Shown piece after piece: positions 8,743-18,083 of a stretch of DNA of 64,000 bases. Both the position numbers and the translations under genes were made by a program. The DNA is from an uncultured Pseudomonadales bacterium. GTDB lineage: Bacteria; Pseudomonadota; Gammaproteobacteria; Pseudomonadales; UBA7434. Every line of letters begins with the position of its first letter. The stretch's first letter is position 1. The stretch covers positions 428,300-492,299 of the forward strand of contig CALSRU010000004.1 in the NCBI GenBank assembly GCA_943788835.1, in the 5' to 3' direction. The notes under the pieces were generated by a model. The model saw nothing but the letters and a program-made list of their open reading frames with translations, was not told the DNA's origin and searched no databases.

Positions 8743-9183
8743 ATGATTCGCACAGCCAGTGGTTTCTTCCTAGCAGTATTGGTGACTTATTCATCTGCAG
8801 TGATTTGTGTCAGCCAATGGAATATTGCAAGCGTTATGCAACTGGGGTTGCCTGTTAGTACGGGCGCACGCTTTGCAGCTGCCTTCCACGATTTGGCTAA
8901 TATGCTCGGTATTTATTTGCCGGTGATAAGCATTGGGTTATTGGTGGCATTTGGGGTTGCGTGGCTATTAATCAAATACTTATTTAAGCAGCCGGTTATT
9001 TTGTACCCGTTGGCAGGATTTGTAGCGCTCTTAACCGTGCATATCGCCCTAAAGCTCGTATTTGATGTTTCGGCGGTTGCTCCAACAAGGCACTTCGCGG
9101 GCCTACTGAGTCAGGCCTTGGCGGGTGGGTTGGGCGGTTATGTGTTCTATCGCGTGCTGCAATCCAGATATCCCCGCCAGTAA
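8743..9183 (+). CDS. Hypothetical four-helix membrane protein
   Basis: A 146-residue protein with about four hydrophobic segments (near residues 5-22, 50-78, 83-106 and 120-137) and a short polar C terminus (QSRYPRQ). Nothing beyond the membrane topology is recognisable. The gene ends 41 bp before the exonuclease/GIY-YIG gene, in the same direction, so the two probably share a transcript. Confidence 0.6.
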   Translation: MIRTASGFFLAVLVTYSSAVICVSQWNIASVMQLGLPVSTGARFAAAFHDLANMLGIYLPVISIGLLVAFGVAWLLIKYLFKQPVILYPLAGFVALLTVHIALKLVFDVSAVAPTRHFAGLLSQALAGGLGGYVFYRVLQSRYPRQ

Positions 9184-9224
9184 ATGCCTCCGAGTAAGCA
9201 ATCATTCTGCGTGGAGAGATCGCT

Positions 9225-10670
9225 ATGATACTCGGGCAACCCTGCGCTTTTGTTGATCTTGAAACAACCGGCGCTAGCGCGCAATCTGAGTGTATTACCG
9301 AAGTCGGTTTGCGTTTGTTCCACCCTGACGGTGATTCCCTCGATTTTCAACAATTGCTTAATCCTGGCAAATCTATTCCCGTTTTTATTAGCCAGCTCAC
9401 TGGAATCAGTAACGCCATGGTTGCAGAGCAGCCCTATTTTAATGAGTGTGCGGCTCAGCTGTTTGAGTTGCTCGATGGGGCAGTTCTCATTGCCCATAAC
9501 GCGAGGTTTGATTACAGTTTTTTAAAGACGGCGTTTGCTCATGCCGGCTATAGCTTTAAGCCAAAAATTGTTTGCACGGTAAAATTATCCAAGGCCTTAT
9601 ATCCTCAGTTCTCACGGCATAATCTCGATACTATTTGTGAGCGAATTGGGTATACGCGTACTGTGAGTCATCGTGCTATTGCCGATGTTAAGGCAATGAT
9701 CGCGTTTATGGAATATGCGATCACCGATCAAGGTCTTGATGCGGTGAATACTGCTGCGCGAGCACAATTCCACCGGCCCTCTCAGCCGGTGCATGTGTCT
9801 AACGAAACCATTAACGCAATGCCTAATGTGCCGGGGGTTTATCGCTTTTACGGTGAGGGCAATGCACTGCTGTATATCGGCAAAAGCGTACGCTTGCGCG
9901 AGCGAGTGATGTCGCATTTCAGCGCTGATCTGACCAGCAGTAAAGAGATGCGACTGTCTCAAGAAGTTCGCGATATCGATTGGACTTCGACTATCGGCGA
10001 ATTGGGCGCTCTGTTACTTGAAAATCATGAGATTAAAGTTCATAGCCCTATTTATAATAGGCGCCAGCGACGCTATAAGCGGTTGTGGTGTTTTCAATTG
10101 GTTGAAAACTCCCAAGGCGCATTACTACCTAATCTCGTATCACGGCCCTCCGAGGCGAGTGGCAATGAGAATGGACTGCCGTCGTTTGCCGAACATATTT
10201 ATGGGCTTTATCCAAGTAAAGCCGCTGCTAATAAATGGCTGATGGCTGTGGTAGACGATTTTCGACTGTGTAAAAAAATGTTGGGATTAGAAACTGGGGC
10301 AGGGCGTTGTTTCAACTATCAACTAAAAAAATGTGCGGGTGTATGCGCCGCAGAGGAGACTGTTGTTCAGCACAATATGCGCGTGAAGGCAGCTTTTATT
10401 GCTAGTAAGATTCAGTCTTGGCCTTTTGATGGTCCTGCAGTGATCGTTGAGTCAGCTGAAGATTGGCGCGACAGTGAGATTGTTAATCAGGCAATGCATA
10501 TTATTCATAACTGGGTCTACTTGGGTACGGTCAATGATGCCGGCGATATAGAGGCTCTGCTACATAAGCCGACGCAAGCATCGTTTGATAAAGAAAGTTA
10601 TCGATTAATTAATAAATATATTCACTTGGCGGTCTCTGTTGAGTCTGTCGTTGGTACAGCGTTTATTTGA
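9225..10670 (+). CDS. DnaQ-like exonuclease fused to a UvrC/Cho-type GIY-YIG nuclease
   Basis: A 481-residue two-nuclease protein. Residues 1-170 form a DEDDh 3'-5' exonuclease: Asp11 and Glu13 in FVDLETTG, Asp96 in AHNARFD, and His149 with Asp154 in HRAIAD. Residues 199-275 form a GIY-YIG endonuclease domain, with GVY at 204-206, YIG at 217-219, a downstream arginine and catalytic Glu266. Residues 361-374 carry a Cys motif (CFNYQLKKCAGVC) like that in the N-terminal half of UvrC and in Cho. Helicase-binding and C-terminal UvrC nuclease parts are missing. The likely role is damage-specific incision with end trimming in DNA repair. The start is supported by GGAG 9 nt before the ATG. Confidence 0.85.
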   Translation: MILGQPCAFVDLETTGASAQSECITEVGLRLFHPDGDSLDFQQLLNPGKSIPVFISQLTGISNAMVAEQPYFNECAAQLFELLDGAVLIAHNARFDYSFLKTAFAHAGYSFKPKIVCTVKLSKALYPQFSRHNLDTICERIGYTRTVSHRAIADVKAMIAFMEYAITDQGLDAVNTAARAQFHRPSQPVHVSNETINAMPNVPGVYRFYGEGNALLYIGKSVRLRERVMSHFSADLTSSKEMRLSQEVRDIDWTSTIGELGALLLENHEIKVHSPIYNRRQRRYKRLWCFQLVENSQGALLPNLVSRPSEASGNENGLPSFAEHIYGLYPSKAAANKWLMAVVDDFRLCKKMLGLETGAGRCFNYQLKKCAGVCAAEETVVQHNMRVKAAFIASKIQSWPFDGPAVIVESAEDWRDSEIVNQAMHIIHNWVYLGTVNDAGDIEALLHKPTQASFDKESYRLINKYIHLAVSVESVVGTAFI

Positions 10671-10850
10671 TCGAAACAAACGATCACGGCGCTTTGCTAT
10701 GTCGCCCTCAAGATAGTGAAAATAAATTTTGAAACGTGATGCTGGCGGGCGATAGGGCGAAACGATGCTACGAAAGGATAGGGCGAAAAGATAGTTGAGC
10801 CGACTCTTTCAGTATCGACCAACTTTTACGAGCGCTACATTCGAGCTGAT

Positions 10851-12170
10851 CTAATTCGACAGATGACAGAGCAACTCAATATGCGGCGTTTGGGGGAACT
10901 GATCGAGTGGTTGAATTTGTTGGACGGAAAATCCAGCCTCGATAAACGTTGCCAAATCACGACTGAATGTCGCAAGATTACAAGATATGTAAAGCACATC
11001 TTGATGCGGATTAGGCTTTGCTTCATGACTAAATAAACAGTCAATCGTTTTCAGGCCATCACGGGGTGGATCTAAGATCAGTACGTCGGCGTCGTGGTGG
11101 GTTTGCATCAGAGTTGTGAAGGCATTGTTATTGTACAAATCGCAGAGAGTGGGGCTAACATTGTGCAGTTGCTTTTTCTCTAAGGTTTGTAGCGCCTGAG
11201 CAATACACTCGACGGCAATGATGTTGTCAAACCCTGCCTTTGCAATTATTTCCGTAAAGTTACCACTGCCGCAAAATAGCTCTAAAACTTTTAGCGTCGA
11301 TTGCGAGGCGAGCCGAATAGTTTGCAGTCGCTCGGCGAGCCAGATTTGCATACGTTCATTTTGAGCACTGTTTGCTTGGCGGAAAGGAAGTCTACGATTA
11401 ATTTGCACGTTATTGGAGTCAGTATCTTCATCTATATCCAAGGTGGTCCAAGGTATTTTTCTCTTTTTATGATGACTATGCCCAGGCCTGGCGGGCGCAT
11501 TAAATCCGCGTATTTGAGTGCTGTTTCCAGTACTGTTGGACGATGTTTTGGCATGACGCCGCGAGTGCTTTGATGGCTCTCGTGGGCGCCATGCAGTGTT
11601 GGGGAGTTTTTCCCGCAGCGCGCTTAGCGTTTCTTGGTTGCTTGGCGACAAAATTAGGCATTGCTTGACATCTACTAGGTTGTTAGATTTAAGCCCGAGA
11701 TAGCCAAGCCTTTGCCCGTCGGTTTTGAGCTGCGCGCGATTGCGGTAGCCTAGTGAATTTGGCGAAGGCCAGATCGGCTCAATGCACTCAAGCCATTGTC
11801 TGATCCGTTTGGCAGGCTCGCTTGATGTAGTCTCGGTGAGTACGCGCTTGAGTGTCGCTTCGACCCGCTGCTGTTTGGCGCTGAGTTGAGCATCGTAGTC
11901 GACAAACATCCAACCACAGCCGCCGCAGTGGTTCGTGCCATATCCGTGGGAGGAGCATATTGGCGTCACTCGGTGGGGTGATCGCACGGTAAGAGTCACA
12001 ACATTAGCAAAGCCTACCCAGCCCTTAAGCCGCTGAATTTCAAATTGGCCTGACTCTCCTAGCCAAGCACCACTTACAAAAACGGTTCGGCCTGATGGAT
12101 GAGTACACACGCCCAGGCCGCCGCTCGAGAGGTTATGCACGGTACCCGTAAATGTCTCTCCAATGTTCAA
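10851..12170 (-). CDS. RNA m5U methyltransferase, TrmA/RlmC/RlmD family
   Basis: A 439-residue SAM-dependent RNA methyltransferase. Residues 1-60 are a TRAM RNA-binding domain. Cys72, Cys82, Cys85 and Cys171 fit the [4Fe-4S] ligands of the RlmD (RumA) group. SAM motif I is ELFCGSGNF (297-305), followed by DPPRDGL (367-373), and the catalytic cysteine is Cys397 in YISCNLATFSRDL. Length matches E. coli RlmD (433 aa), but residues 196-250 are a basic, low-complexity insert rich in His, Arg, Ser and Lys. The start is TTG; the TRAM domain would lose its first strand with any later start. The target is probably 23S rRNA, but the uridine position cannot be told. Confidence 0.85.
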   Translation of the reverse strand: MNIGETFTGTVHNLSSGGLGVCTHPSGRTVFVSGAWLGESGQFEIQRLKGWVGFANVVTLTVRSPHRVTPICSSHGYGTNHCGGCGWMFVDYDAQLSAKQQRVEATLKRVLTETTSSEPAKRIRQWLECIEPIWPSPNSLGYRNRAQLKTDGQRLGYLGLKSNNLVDVKQCLILSPSNQETLSALREKLPNTAWRPREPSKHSRRHAKTSSNSTGNSTQIRGFNAPARPGHSHHKKRKIPWTTLDIDEDTDSNNVQINRRLPFRQANSAQNERMQIWLAERLQTIRLASQSTLKVLELFCGSGNFTEIIAKAGFDNIIAVECIAQALQTLEKKQLHNVSPTLCDLYNNNAFTTLMQTHHDADVLILDPPRDGLKTIDCLFSHEAKPNPHQDVLYISCNLATFSRDLATFIEAGFSVQQIQPLDQFPQTPHIELLCHLSN

Positions 12171-12973
12171 AGGCTAGTCTCAATTTTGGCTAGGACACTC
12201 TCGCTGAAGGTAGCGAGCTTTTCATGCGAGTGGGGGGCAATAGGTCTTCCTGTATTTATGGTATTTTAACAGCGAAAGGCGCGAGTACAAACGTTTTGTT
12301 ATCAGTCCCCGCAGCCAACTTTTGGTGAGTGCACATAAGGGCGGCCGGTAAGGGCATACAAGGGCAGCCAAACATCGATCATGTCACACCGCTTTCAGGG
12401 CCAAGCGCAGGGTAATACTCGCGGTTATACAGGCTGCTATTTTATAGAGCAACGCTGCCGTCAGCGCTAGGGTTGGGCTAAAAGCAGGGTGTGGTCAAGA
12501 TCATAGATTCAAATCATTTTATGCGAATTTGACAATTCTTGGCGCTAGCCTAACGATTTTTATATGTTTTAGATCCGCGTTTGCTATTAATAGCGTCTTC
12601 GCTAGATATGTAGTTTTTGTAGATGCTCGTGCATGGGCGGACATAACTGTTAGTTGCATATGGTTTAACTGGCTAGCAGCTTGACTGCACCGTGATTTTC
12701 AGCCTGTTGTGATCTTTGATGCGAGGTACAGTGGGATGGGCGTCTTTAATCGAAGAATAGCTGTTTTATTTTACATTAGGAAAAAGTCCTAAACTGCTGT
12801 TAAATATGATAAAACGTTTTTTAACAATAATTGGGTTCAAGTTTCGCGTTTTTGGGCCGATACTAATATCAGGCATGTCGGTTTGAGTGCTGTTTAGATT
12901 TTCGACTTTACGGCTGGCTGTATAAAAAATATACTGCAGGTCTAGGCTCGATTAATTCAGTCATTTCGTTGGT
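12171..12973. other. Long non-coding interval
   Basis: About 800 bp lie between divergent genes with no credible reading frame. The interval contains three AAGGGC repeats within 12339-12368 and an inverted repeat at 12776-12792. No RNA gene or riboswitch is recognised. Its AT-rich right half probably contains the promoter of the gene at 12974. Confidence 0.5.
12776..12792. promoter_or_regulatory. Perfect inverted repeat, possible operator
   Basis: TTAGGA and TCCTAA are separated by 5 nt (AAAAG). The 17-bp palindrome lies about 180 bp before the small gene at 12974 in AT-rich DNA. It has the size of a binding site for a dimeric regulator. Which regulator is unknown, and short palindromes arise by chance. 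Confidence 0.25.
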
Positions 12974-13222
12974 ATGAGTATGGCTTCTATCCCAAATGTA
13001 GGCTCAAGCGTTTCGGCATCGCCCACTGAGATTAATCGTCAGGCGCCGGCGGCCCGCGCTCGCAATACCGCCAATCCTGATGCTATTGATCCAACTGCTC
13101 AGCCTAGGTTTGTCGATCGCAGGCGCAACAGAGATCGCCGGCTGCACCCTAAAAAGCCGCTGCTTGACACGCGTCGAAATACAGACCGACGTCGCACGGG
13201 TCGTTTCGAAGTCGAAATATAA
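12974..13222 (+). CDS. Small protein with duplicated RRxNxDRR motif
   Basis: An 82-residue protein. Residues 1-44 look disordered (Ser, Ala, Pro, Asn rich). The C-terminal half carries two copies of an Arg-rich motif, RRRNRDRR at 49-56 and TRRNTDRRR at 66-74, and ends GRFEVEI. Similar short proteins with RRxxxDRR motifs occur widely in gammaproteobacteria, but I know of no function. No good ribosome binding site is visible; MAS at 12980 is an alternative start. A nucleic-acid or polyanion contact is only suggested by charge. Confidence 0.5.
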   Translation: MSMASIPNVGSSVSASPTEINRQAPAARARNTANPDAIDPTAQPRFVDRRRNRDRRLHPKKPLLDTRRNTDRRRTGRFEVEI

Positions 13223-13501
13223 GTTTCGTTAGTTACCTTTTTCGACATTATCAAAAGCGAAGTTCTTGGTGTTGTCTCTTCAATTAGTGACAATGTTTGT
13301 GTCGTTAGCAACGTTGCCTTCATGGCGGCGTGGCCGACATAATTGTCTAGCGGCGGCCTTCAAAATCCCTAATAATACTCGGCCTTTCATAGCGACGTTT
13401 ATTTGCGCGGACTATCGAGCAAGTGTCCACTCGTTCGTTGGTGTTTTTTTGTTAGCCGCGCTAATTTGCCAAAGATAATCAATATACTACTGGGAGTACT
13501 A

Positions 13502-14860
13502 ATGTACGATTACGATCTATTTGTTATTGGTGCCGGTTCGGGTGGCGTTCGGGCTTCGCGTATGGCAGCGCAAGCGGGTGCCAAGGTTGCTGTTGCCGAG
13601 GAGCAATTTTTAGGAGGCACGTGTGTCAATGTCGGGTGCGTGCCCAAAAAACTTTTTTATTATGGAGCCAATTTTTCCAGTGATTTTAGCGACGCTCGCG
13701 GTTTTGGCTGGTCGTTACAAAAACCGGAGTTTGATTGGCCTACATTGCGTGACAACAAAGACCAAGAAATAAAACGTTTAAATACTATTTATGCTGGTTT
13801 GCTCGACGCTGCAGGTGTTGAATTGATCCGAGGGCGTGCGCGTATTCAAGATCCACACACTATCGAAGTCGATGGCAAATTCTATACAGCGGCTCGGATT
13901 CTCATTGCCACCGGTTGCAAGCCCTACGTACCCGATTTCCCAGGCAGTGATCTTGTTATCACCTCCGACGACGTGTTTTATTTGGATGAGTTGCCCAAAA
14001 GATTATTGATAGTCGGAGGCGGCTATATTGCCTTGGAGTTCGCGGGGATATTACACGGGCTAGGTGTCGAGGTTGAGGTGTCCTATCGAGGCGAGCAGCT
14101 TCTAAAGCATTTTGACCATGCTTTAGGTGAAAAATTATTGACGGAGATGCGGGGCCAAAATATCGAGGTGATGATGCAAAGCCATGTGGTCGCAATAGAA
14201 GAGCAGAGTGCTGGGCAGCTTGTGGTTAAATTTAATGAGTCAGTAGAGCAAAGCTATGATGCTGTGCTTTATGCGACGGGGCGTCTGCCGTATACGAGTG
14301 ATTTAGGTATAGGCAACACTGCGGCTCAATGTCGTGATAATGGCGAAATTATCGTAGACGACTATTTTCAAAGTAGCGAGCCGAGTATTTTCGCGTTAGG
14401 CGATATAATAGGGACCCCAGAGTTGACACCTGTTGCTATCGAGCAAGGCATGGCGTTCGTCGATACTTGGTTTAAGGGTACAGCGCGTACAGTTGATTAT
14501 ACGTCAATTGCCACGGCAGTATTTTCCCATCCCAATATTGGCAGCGTAGGCTTATCCGAACAGCAGGCCCGCGAGGAAGGCTTCGCTATTGAGCTCTATG
14601 AATCAGATTTTCGCCATCTCAAACATACGCTGAGCGGTCGACAGGAAAGAACTTACATGAAGCTCGTGGTTGATACTGCCAGCGATAAAGTGCTTGGTGC
14701 CCATATGATGGGGCAGGATGCAGGAGAGATTATTCAAGGCTTAGCAATTGCTCTAAAGGCGGGCGTGACAAAAGAAATCGTGGATAGCACTATTGGTGTG
14801 CATCCTACAGCCGCTGAAGAATTTGTAACTATGCGCATACCGGCCTCCGCTGCTGATTAG
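13502..14860 (+). CDS. gor: Glutathione-disulfide reductase
   Basis: A 452-residue flavoprotein that reduces glutathione disulfide with NADPH in the cytoplasm. FAD binding is shown by IGAGSGGVRASR (9-20), and the redox-active pair is Cys41/Cys46 in GGTCVNVGCVPKK. NADPH binding is in IVGGGYIALEFAGIL, and the C-terminal HPTAAEEFVTMR holds the catalytic His-Glu of the partner subunit. ATG 13502 has GGGAG upstream and gives the family length; the frame is open further upstream but without conserved sequence. The stop is followed by a small stem-loop (AGCACT/AGTGCT, 14864-14880) between this gene and the convergent prc; it lacks a T-run. Confidence 0.95.
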   Translation: MYDYDLFVIGAGSGGVRASRMAAQAGAKVAVAEEQFLGGTCVNVGCVPKKLFYYGANFSSDFSDARGFGWSLQKPEFDWPTLRDNKDQEIKRLNTIYAGLLDAAGVELIRGRARIQDPHTIEVDGKFYTAARILIATGCKPYVPDFPGSDLVITSDDVFYLDELPKRLLIVGGGYIALEFAGILHGLGVEVEVSYRGEQLLKHFDHALGEKLLTEMRGQNIEVMMQSHVVAIEEQSAGQLVVKFNESVEQSYDAVLYATGRLPYTSDLGIGNTAAQCRDNGEIIVDDYFQSSEPSIFALGDIIGTPELTPVAIEQGMAFVDTWFKGTARTVDYTSIATAVFSHPNIGSVGLSEQQAREEGFAIELYESDFRHLKHTLSGRQERTYMKLVVDTASDKVLGAHMMGQDAGEIIQGLAIALKAGVTKEIVDSTIGVHPTAAEEFVTMRIPASAAD

Positions 14861-14883
14861 TGGAGCACTTCGGCAGTGCTATA

Positions 14884-17145
14884 TTAGTCAGTAGCGGTCG
14901 ATGCTGGCATGTTCTTGGCTGGCGGCTTAGACAATGCATTGGCCGCTACTCGATCTTGTAGTGGCAAGTTGGGCTTGCTAGAGAGAGCGATTGCGTCGAG
15001 TAAGATGTTAGCGGCCTCAGTTAATAAAAAATCCGTGCGCGCGTCATTGCCTTCTTCGTCGGCATCTTCCTTATTCGTCGATGGAATGTGATTTTCTTGT
15101 GAAGCAATGGGGCTGGCCGAACCGTCGGATTGACTTACGTCATCAGCCGCAGCTTTGTCGCCTTCGTTATTGTCCTTGTTTAGCGGGGGTAACCCTTTAG
15201 CAATGCGTAACTCGTTTTCGATCGATTCACGTTCGCTTTCATCTTGCTCAATCATCGCCTGACGCGCCTCAAGATTCAGAGGCAGTGCACTCACCGCATT
15301 GTATTTGTCATTGAGTTTAATTTGCTCGATCAGGTAGCGATAGTCAGGATCATCTTTAATACGGGTCTCATGCTTCCGTTTGATCTGATCGGTAATGGGT
15401 GCGAAGTCACCATATCGCCGATGGCGCAGCGCTGGAACCTGATCCCAGTTGAGCGCATGGTCAAGCGTGTCCTCCCCAATCTCACTCGCATCATACAAGC
15501 TAGGCAGTGCAATATCTGGAATAACGCCACGGTGCTGCGTGCTGTCGCCGGACACACGATAGTATTTAGCTTCCGTCAGTTTGAGCGCTCCGTGATTGAG
15601 CGAGGTGACCTGCTGCACGGTTCCTTTGCCGAACGATTGGCTACCAATAATAAGGCCTCGTCTGTAATCCTGAATCGCGCCAGCAAAAATCTCCGACGCA
15701 GAAGCACTCAATCTATCAATCAGTACTACAATAGGCTTGTCATAGTACTTTGGATTGGGGTAGTTGGCCTCCGACTTTATTTTTCCGTTAGACATGCGAA
15801 TTTGCACCACTGGGCCTCGCTCTACAAATAGTCCAGTGAGGGTTCTAGCCTCTTCAAGATAACCTCCGCCATTGCCGCGTAAATCTATAACAACACCGTC
15901 GACGCCTTCCTCATCCAATTCGCTCAGTAGTGAGCGTACATCCCTCGTCGTGCTACGCACATTTTTTTCACCTCGCATAGCTGCTTCGTAGTCGTGATAA
16001 AAGGTGGGGACTTGCACAACGCCAATCTTCTTCAAATCTCCGTCGTGGTGGATATCAAGCACTTCTTTTTGCGCTGCCTGCTCCTCCAGCTTGACCTTAT
16101 TACGCACAATTTTTATGTACTTGCTCTCAAATTGATTGGCTGAATCTTTGTTTTGTACCTCAAGCTTTACCGTGGTATTTTTTCTGCCTCTTATGAGTTG
16201 GACCACTTCATCGAGACGCCAGCCAACTACGTCTTCAACGTCGCCATCATTGCCTTGTGCAACGCCGGTGATTCTGTCTTTGGGTTTTAAATCGCCCTGC
16301 AGTTCGGCCGGCCCGCCTTTTACTAGGCGTTCCACCACAGTATATTCGCCATCGCTACTCAAGACGGCACCGATACCTTCAAGCGAAAGACTCATGTTGA
16401 TTGAAAAGTTTTCACTGGTACGCGGAGACATATAGTTAGAGTGTGGGTCATAGAGGCCCACCAGCGAGTTCATATAAACCTGGAAAACGTCTTCAGCATT
16501 GAGTTGCTTGAGACGGTTGAGTTGATTTTTGTAGCGTTTTTCTAGTGCTTCCAGAATGGCCGCGTCATCTTTATCGGCGAGCCGTAAACTTAAGACTGAG
16601 TTCTTCAGCGATTTGCGGACTCTTTCGCCGCGCTCTTCGTCATTGCTAGCCCAGTTAAGTACCTCGCTATCAAGCTCAATGGTTTCATCGCGACTGAAAT
16701 TGAGTGCAGCAATACTGTTAGGTAGGTCTTCAATGATTCGCTCAAGGTGGTCGATGGCAATATCTCGATAACGATTAAATATAATATAGCTGGGCTTTAA
16801 ATTGCCCCGGCGCATACCATCGTCTAAAGCAAAGCGATACTGCTCGAATTGGGCGACGTCAGCAACGGTGAAGTAGCTTTTATTCGGGTCGAGGTTGTCT
16901 AGGTATGTGTCGAGTAGTAGTGATGAAATATGGTCATTGAAAGGCCGTTTTTCGTAATGCCGGCGCTGCAGTTTGCTAAGGATTTCCTCAGCCGTGCGGG
17001 CATGTCTAATTTCCGGCTTTAGATATGCCAGTCCAGTAGCTGAGGGGTCGGTTTCATCCTCCTGCGTAACCAAGGTCATAGCCGTGAGGCTGATTAGCAG
17101 CGGCGCCAATAGCAGTAAGGCTAGTTTTTTTTGCTTAAAAGACAT
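14884..17145 (-). CDS. prc: Tail-specific (C-terminal processing) periplasmic protease Prc
   Basis: A 753-residue protease that degrades periplasmic proteins with nonpolar C termini and trims envelope proteins such as peptidoglycan enzymes and lipoproteins. ATG 17145 gives a typical N terminus (MSFKQKKLALLLLAPLL, signal or anchor); the frame is open 18 codons further. A PDZ domain lies near residues 250-335. The S41 core has VVIDLRGNGGGYLEEA, the serine in SASASE (Ser482) and the lysine in FGKGT (Lys507), a Ser/Lys dyad 25 residues apart as in E. coli Prc. The C-terminal extension is acidic and Ser/Asp rich. Convergent with gor. Confidence 0.93.
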   Translation of the reverse strand: MSFKQKKLALLLLAPLLISLTAMTLVTQEDETDPSATGLAYLKPEIRHARTAEEILSKLQRRHYEKRPFNDHISSLLLDTYLDNLDPNKSYFTVADVAQFEQYRFALDDGMRRGNLKPSYIIFNRYRDIAIDHLERIIEDLPNSIAALNFSRDETIELDSEVLNWASNDEERGERVRKSLKNSVLSLRLADKDDAAILEALEKRYKNQLNRLKQLNAEDVFQVYMNSLVGLYDPHSNYMSPRTSENFSINMSLSLEGIGAVLSSDGEYTVVERLVKGGPAELQGDLKPKDRITGVAQGNDGDVEDVVGWRLDEVVQLIRGRKNTTVKLEVQNKDSANQFESKYIKIVRNKVKLEEQAAQKEVLDIHHDGDLKKIGVVQVPTFYHDYEAAMRGEKNVRSTTRDVRSLLSELDEEGVDGVVIDLRGNGGGYLEEARTLTGLFVERGPVVQIRMSNGKIKSEANYPNPKYYDKPIVVLIDRLSASASEIFAGAIQDYRRGLIIGSQSFGKGTVQQVTSLNHGALKLTEAKYYRVSGDSTQHRGVIPDIALPSLYDASEIGEDTLDHALNWDQVPALRHRRYGDFAPITDQIKRKHETRIKDDPDYRYLIEQIKLNDKYNAVSALPLNLEARQAMIEQDESERESIENELRIAKGLPPLNKDNNEGDKAAADDVSQSDGSASPIASQENHIPSTNKEDADEEGNDARTDFLLTEAANILLDAIALSSKPNLPLQDRVAANALSKPPAKNMPASTATD

Positions 17146-17441
17146 AAATAGAGCTCTATTGATTGGGATCAAGCAGAGTGACCTTTTTGTGCTAACCACA
17201 TGGTCAGTGTGCTTTGGCTGGAGGAATTTTGAGTTATACGTTCTACATTATTTAGAGCGCAACAAGTCGACTAGGTTCCTATGCCTTATTTGACTACAGG
17301 CTAGTGAGGCTATTCTATCCTATTCGCGCCCCCCATGCGCCATTTGCATCATGGTGATTGAGACTGAGGTATACTAGACGGAAGATTAATCGATCGTCGG
17401 GTCAGCTGGCCTGTCGAGCTTACATTTGACGCAAATATACT

Positions 17442-17918
17442 GTGTATCGCTACCTGTTCTTACTGTTTTTTCTTGTGCCGTTACTGGAGGTTTGGATATT
17501 AGTCCAGGTGGGCTCTGTAGTGGGCGCTCCAATGCTCATCGTTTCTATTATTCTAACGGCGGCAATCGGCGTGTATTTTCTGCGTGCACAGGGTTTGGCT
17601 ACACTTATGCGAGCTCAGCGGATGATGGCCGAAGGTCAAATCCCGGGTGTTGAGCTAGTGGAAGGGGCTCTGTTATTGGTGGCCGGAGCTCTGCTTTTGA
17701 CCCCAGGCTTTGCGACCGATGTGCTCGGGTTCGTATTTTTGATGCCCTTGAGTCGCCGATTCATTGCCGCTAGGTTAGTTATGCGCTCTGCCTTGTGGGG
17801 CGCTATGCCAGCTGCTTCTCACCAGTCGGCGCAGCAATCGGACGCAGGCCCTACCATCGTAGAGCGTTCTGAGTCTGGTGCTCGCACTATCGAAGGCGAG
17901 TATACCCGCGATGACTAG
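17442..17918 (+). CDS. fxsA: FxsA family membrane protein
   Basis: A 158-residue inner-membrane protein. The first 35 residues (YRYLFLLFFLVPLLEVWILVQVG), then SIILTAAIGVYFLRAQG and the hydrophobic VEGALLLVAGALLLTPGFATDVLGF, are diagnostic of FxsA, which in E. coli lessens exclusion of phage T7 by F-plasmid PifA. The C-terminal 40 residues are polar and variable. The start is GTG. As in many gammaproteobacteria, fxsA sits directly upstream of groES-groEL, but the promoter and CIRCE operator between them make groESL a separate unit. Confidence 0.88.
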   Translation: MYRYLFLLFFLVPLLEVWILVQVGSVVGAPMLIVSIILTAAIGVYFLRAQGLATLMRAQRMMAEGQIPGVELVEGALLLVAGALLLTPGFATDVLGFVFLMPLSRRFIAARLVMRSALWGAMPAASHQSAQQSDAGPTIVERSESGARTIEGEYTRDD

Positions 17919-18017
17919 TAAGGCCAGTTAGCACGCTTTTTTTGCACCACGCCTTGTTATTGGGCTATGTGCCCCCATATGTCCGTGGTGTGCAATTTAC
18001 CATTTAGTTCTAATCGG

Positions 18018-18045
18018 TTGCATTTAACGTGCGAGACGGTAAAGT
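18018..18045 (+). promoter_or_regulatory. Probable groESL promoter
   Basis: TTGCAT (18018-18023) and TAAAGT (18040-18045) are separated by 16 bp and resemble sigma-70 -35 and -10 boxes. A start site near 18052 would place the CIRCE palindrome at the very beginning of the transcript, its usual position. Confidence 0.5.
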
Positions 18046-18056
18046 GCGCCTCTTAG

Positions 18057-18083
18057 TTAGCACTCTCGAGTGGAGAGTGCTAA
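18057..18083 (+). promoter_or_regulatory. CIRCE operator (HrcA binding site) of groESL
   Basis: TTAGCACTC (18057-18065) and GAGTGCTAA (18075-18083) are separated by exactly 9 nt. This is a perfect match to the CIRCE consensus bound by the heat-shock repressor HrcA. It lies in the leader about 93 bp before groES. Confidence 0.95.

Noticed and set aside
9147-9497. 116-codon minus-strand frame over the exonuclease domain
   Set aside because: Lies opposite a well supported gene with intact catalytic motifs.
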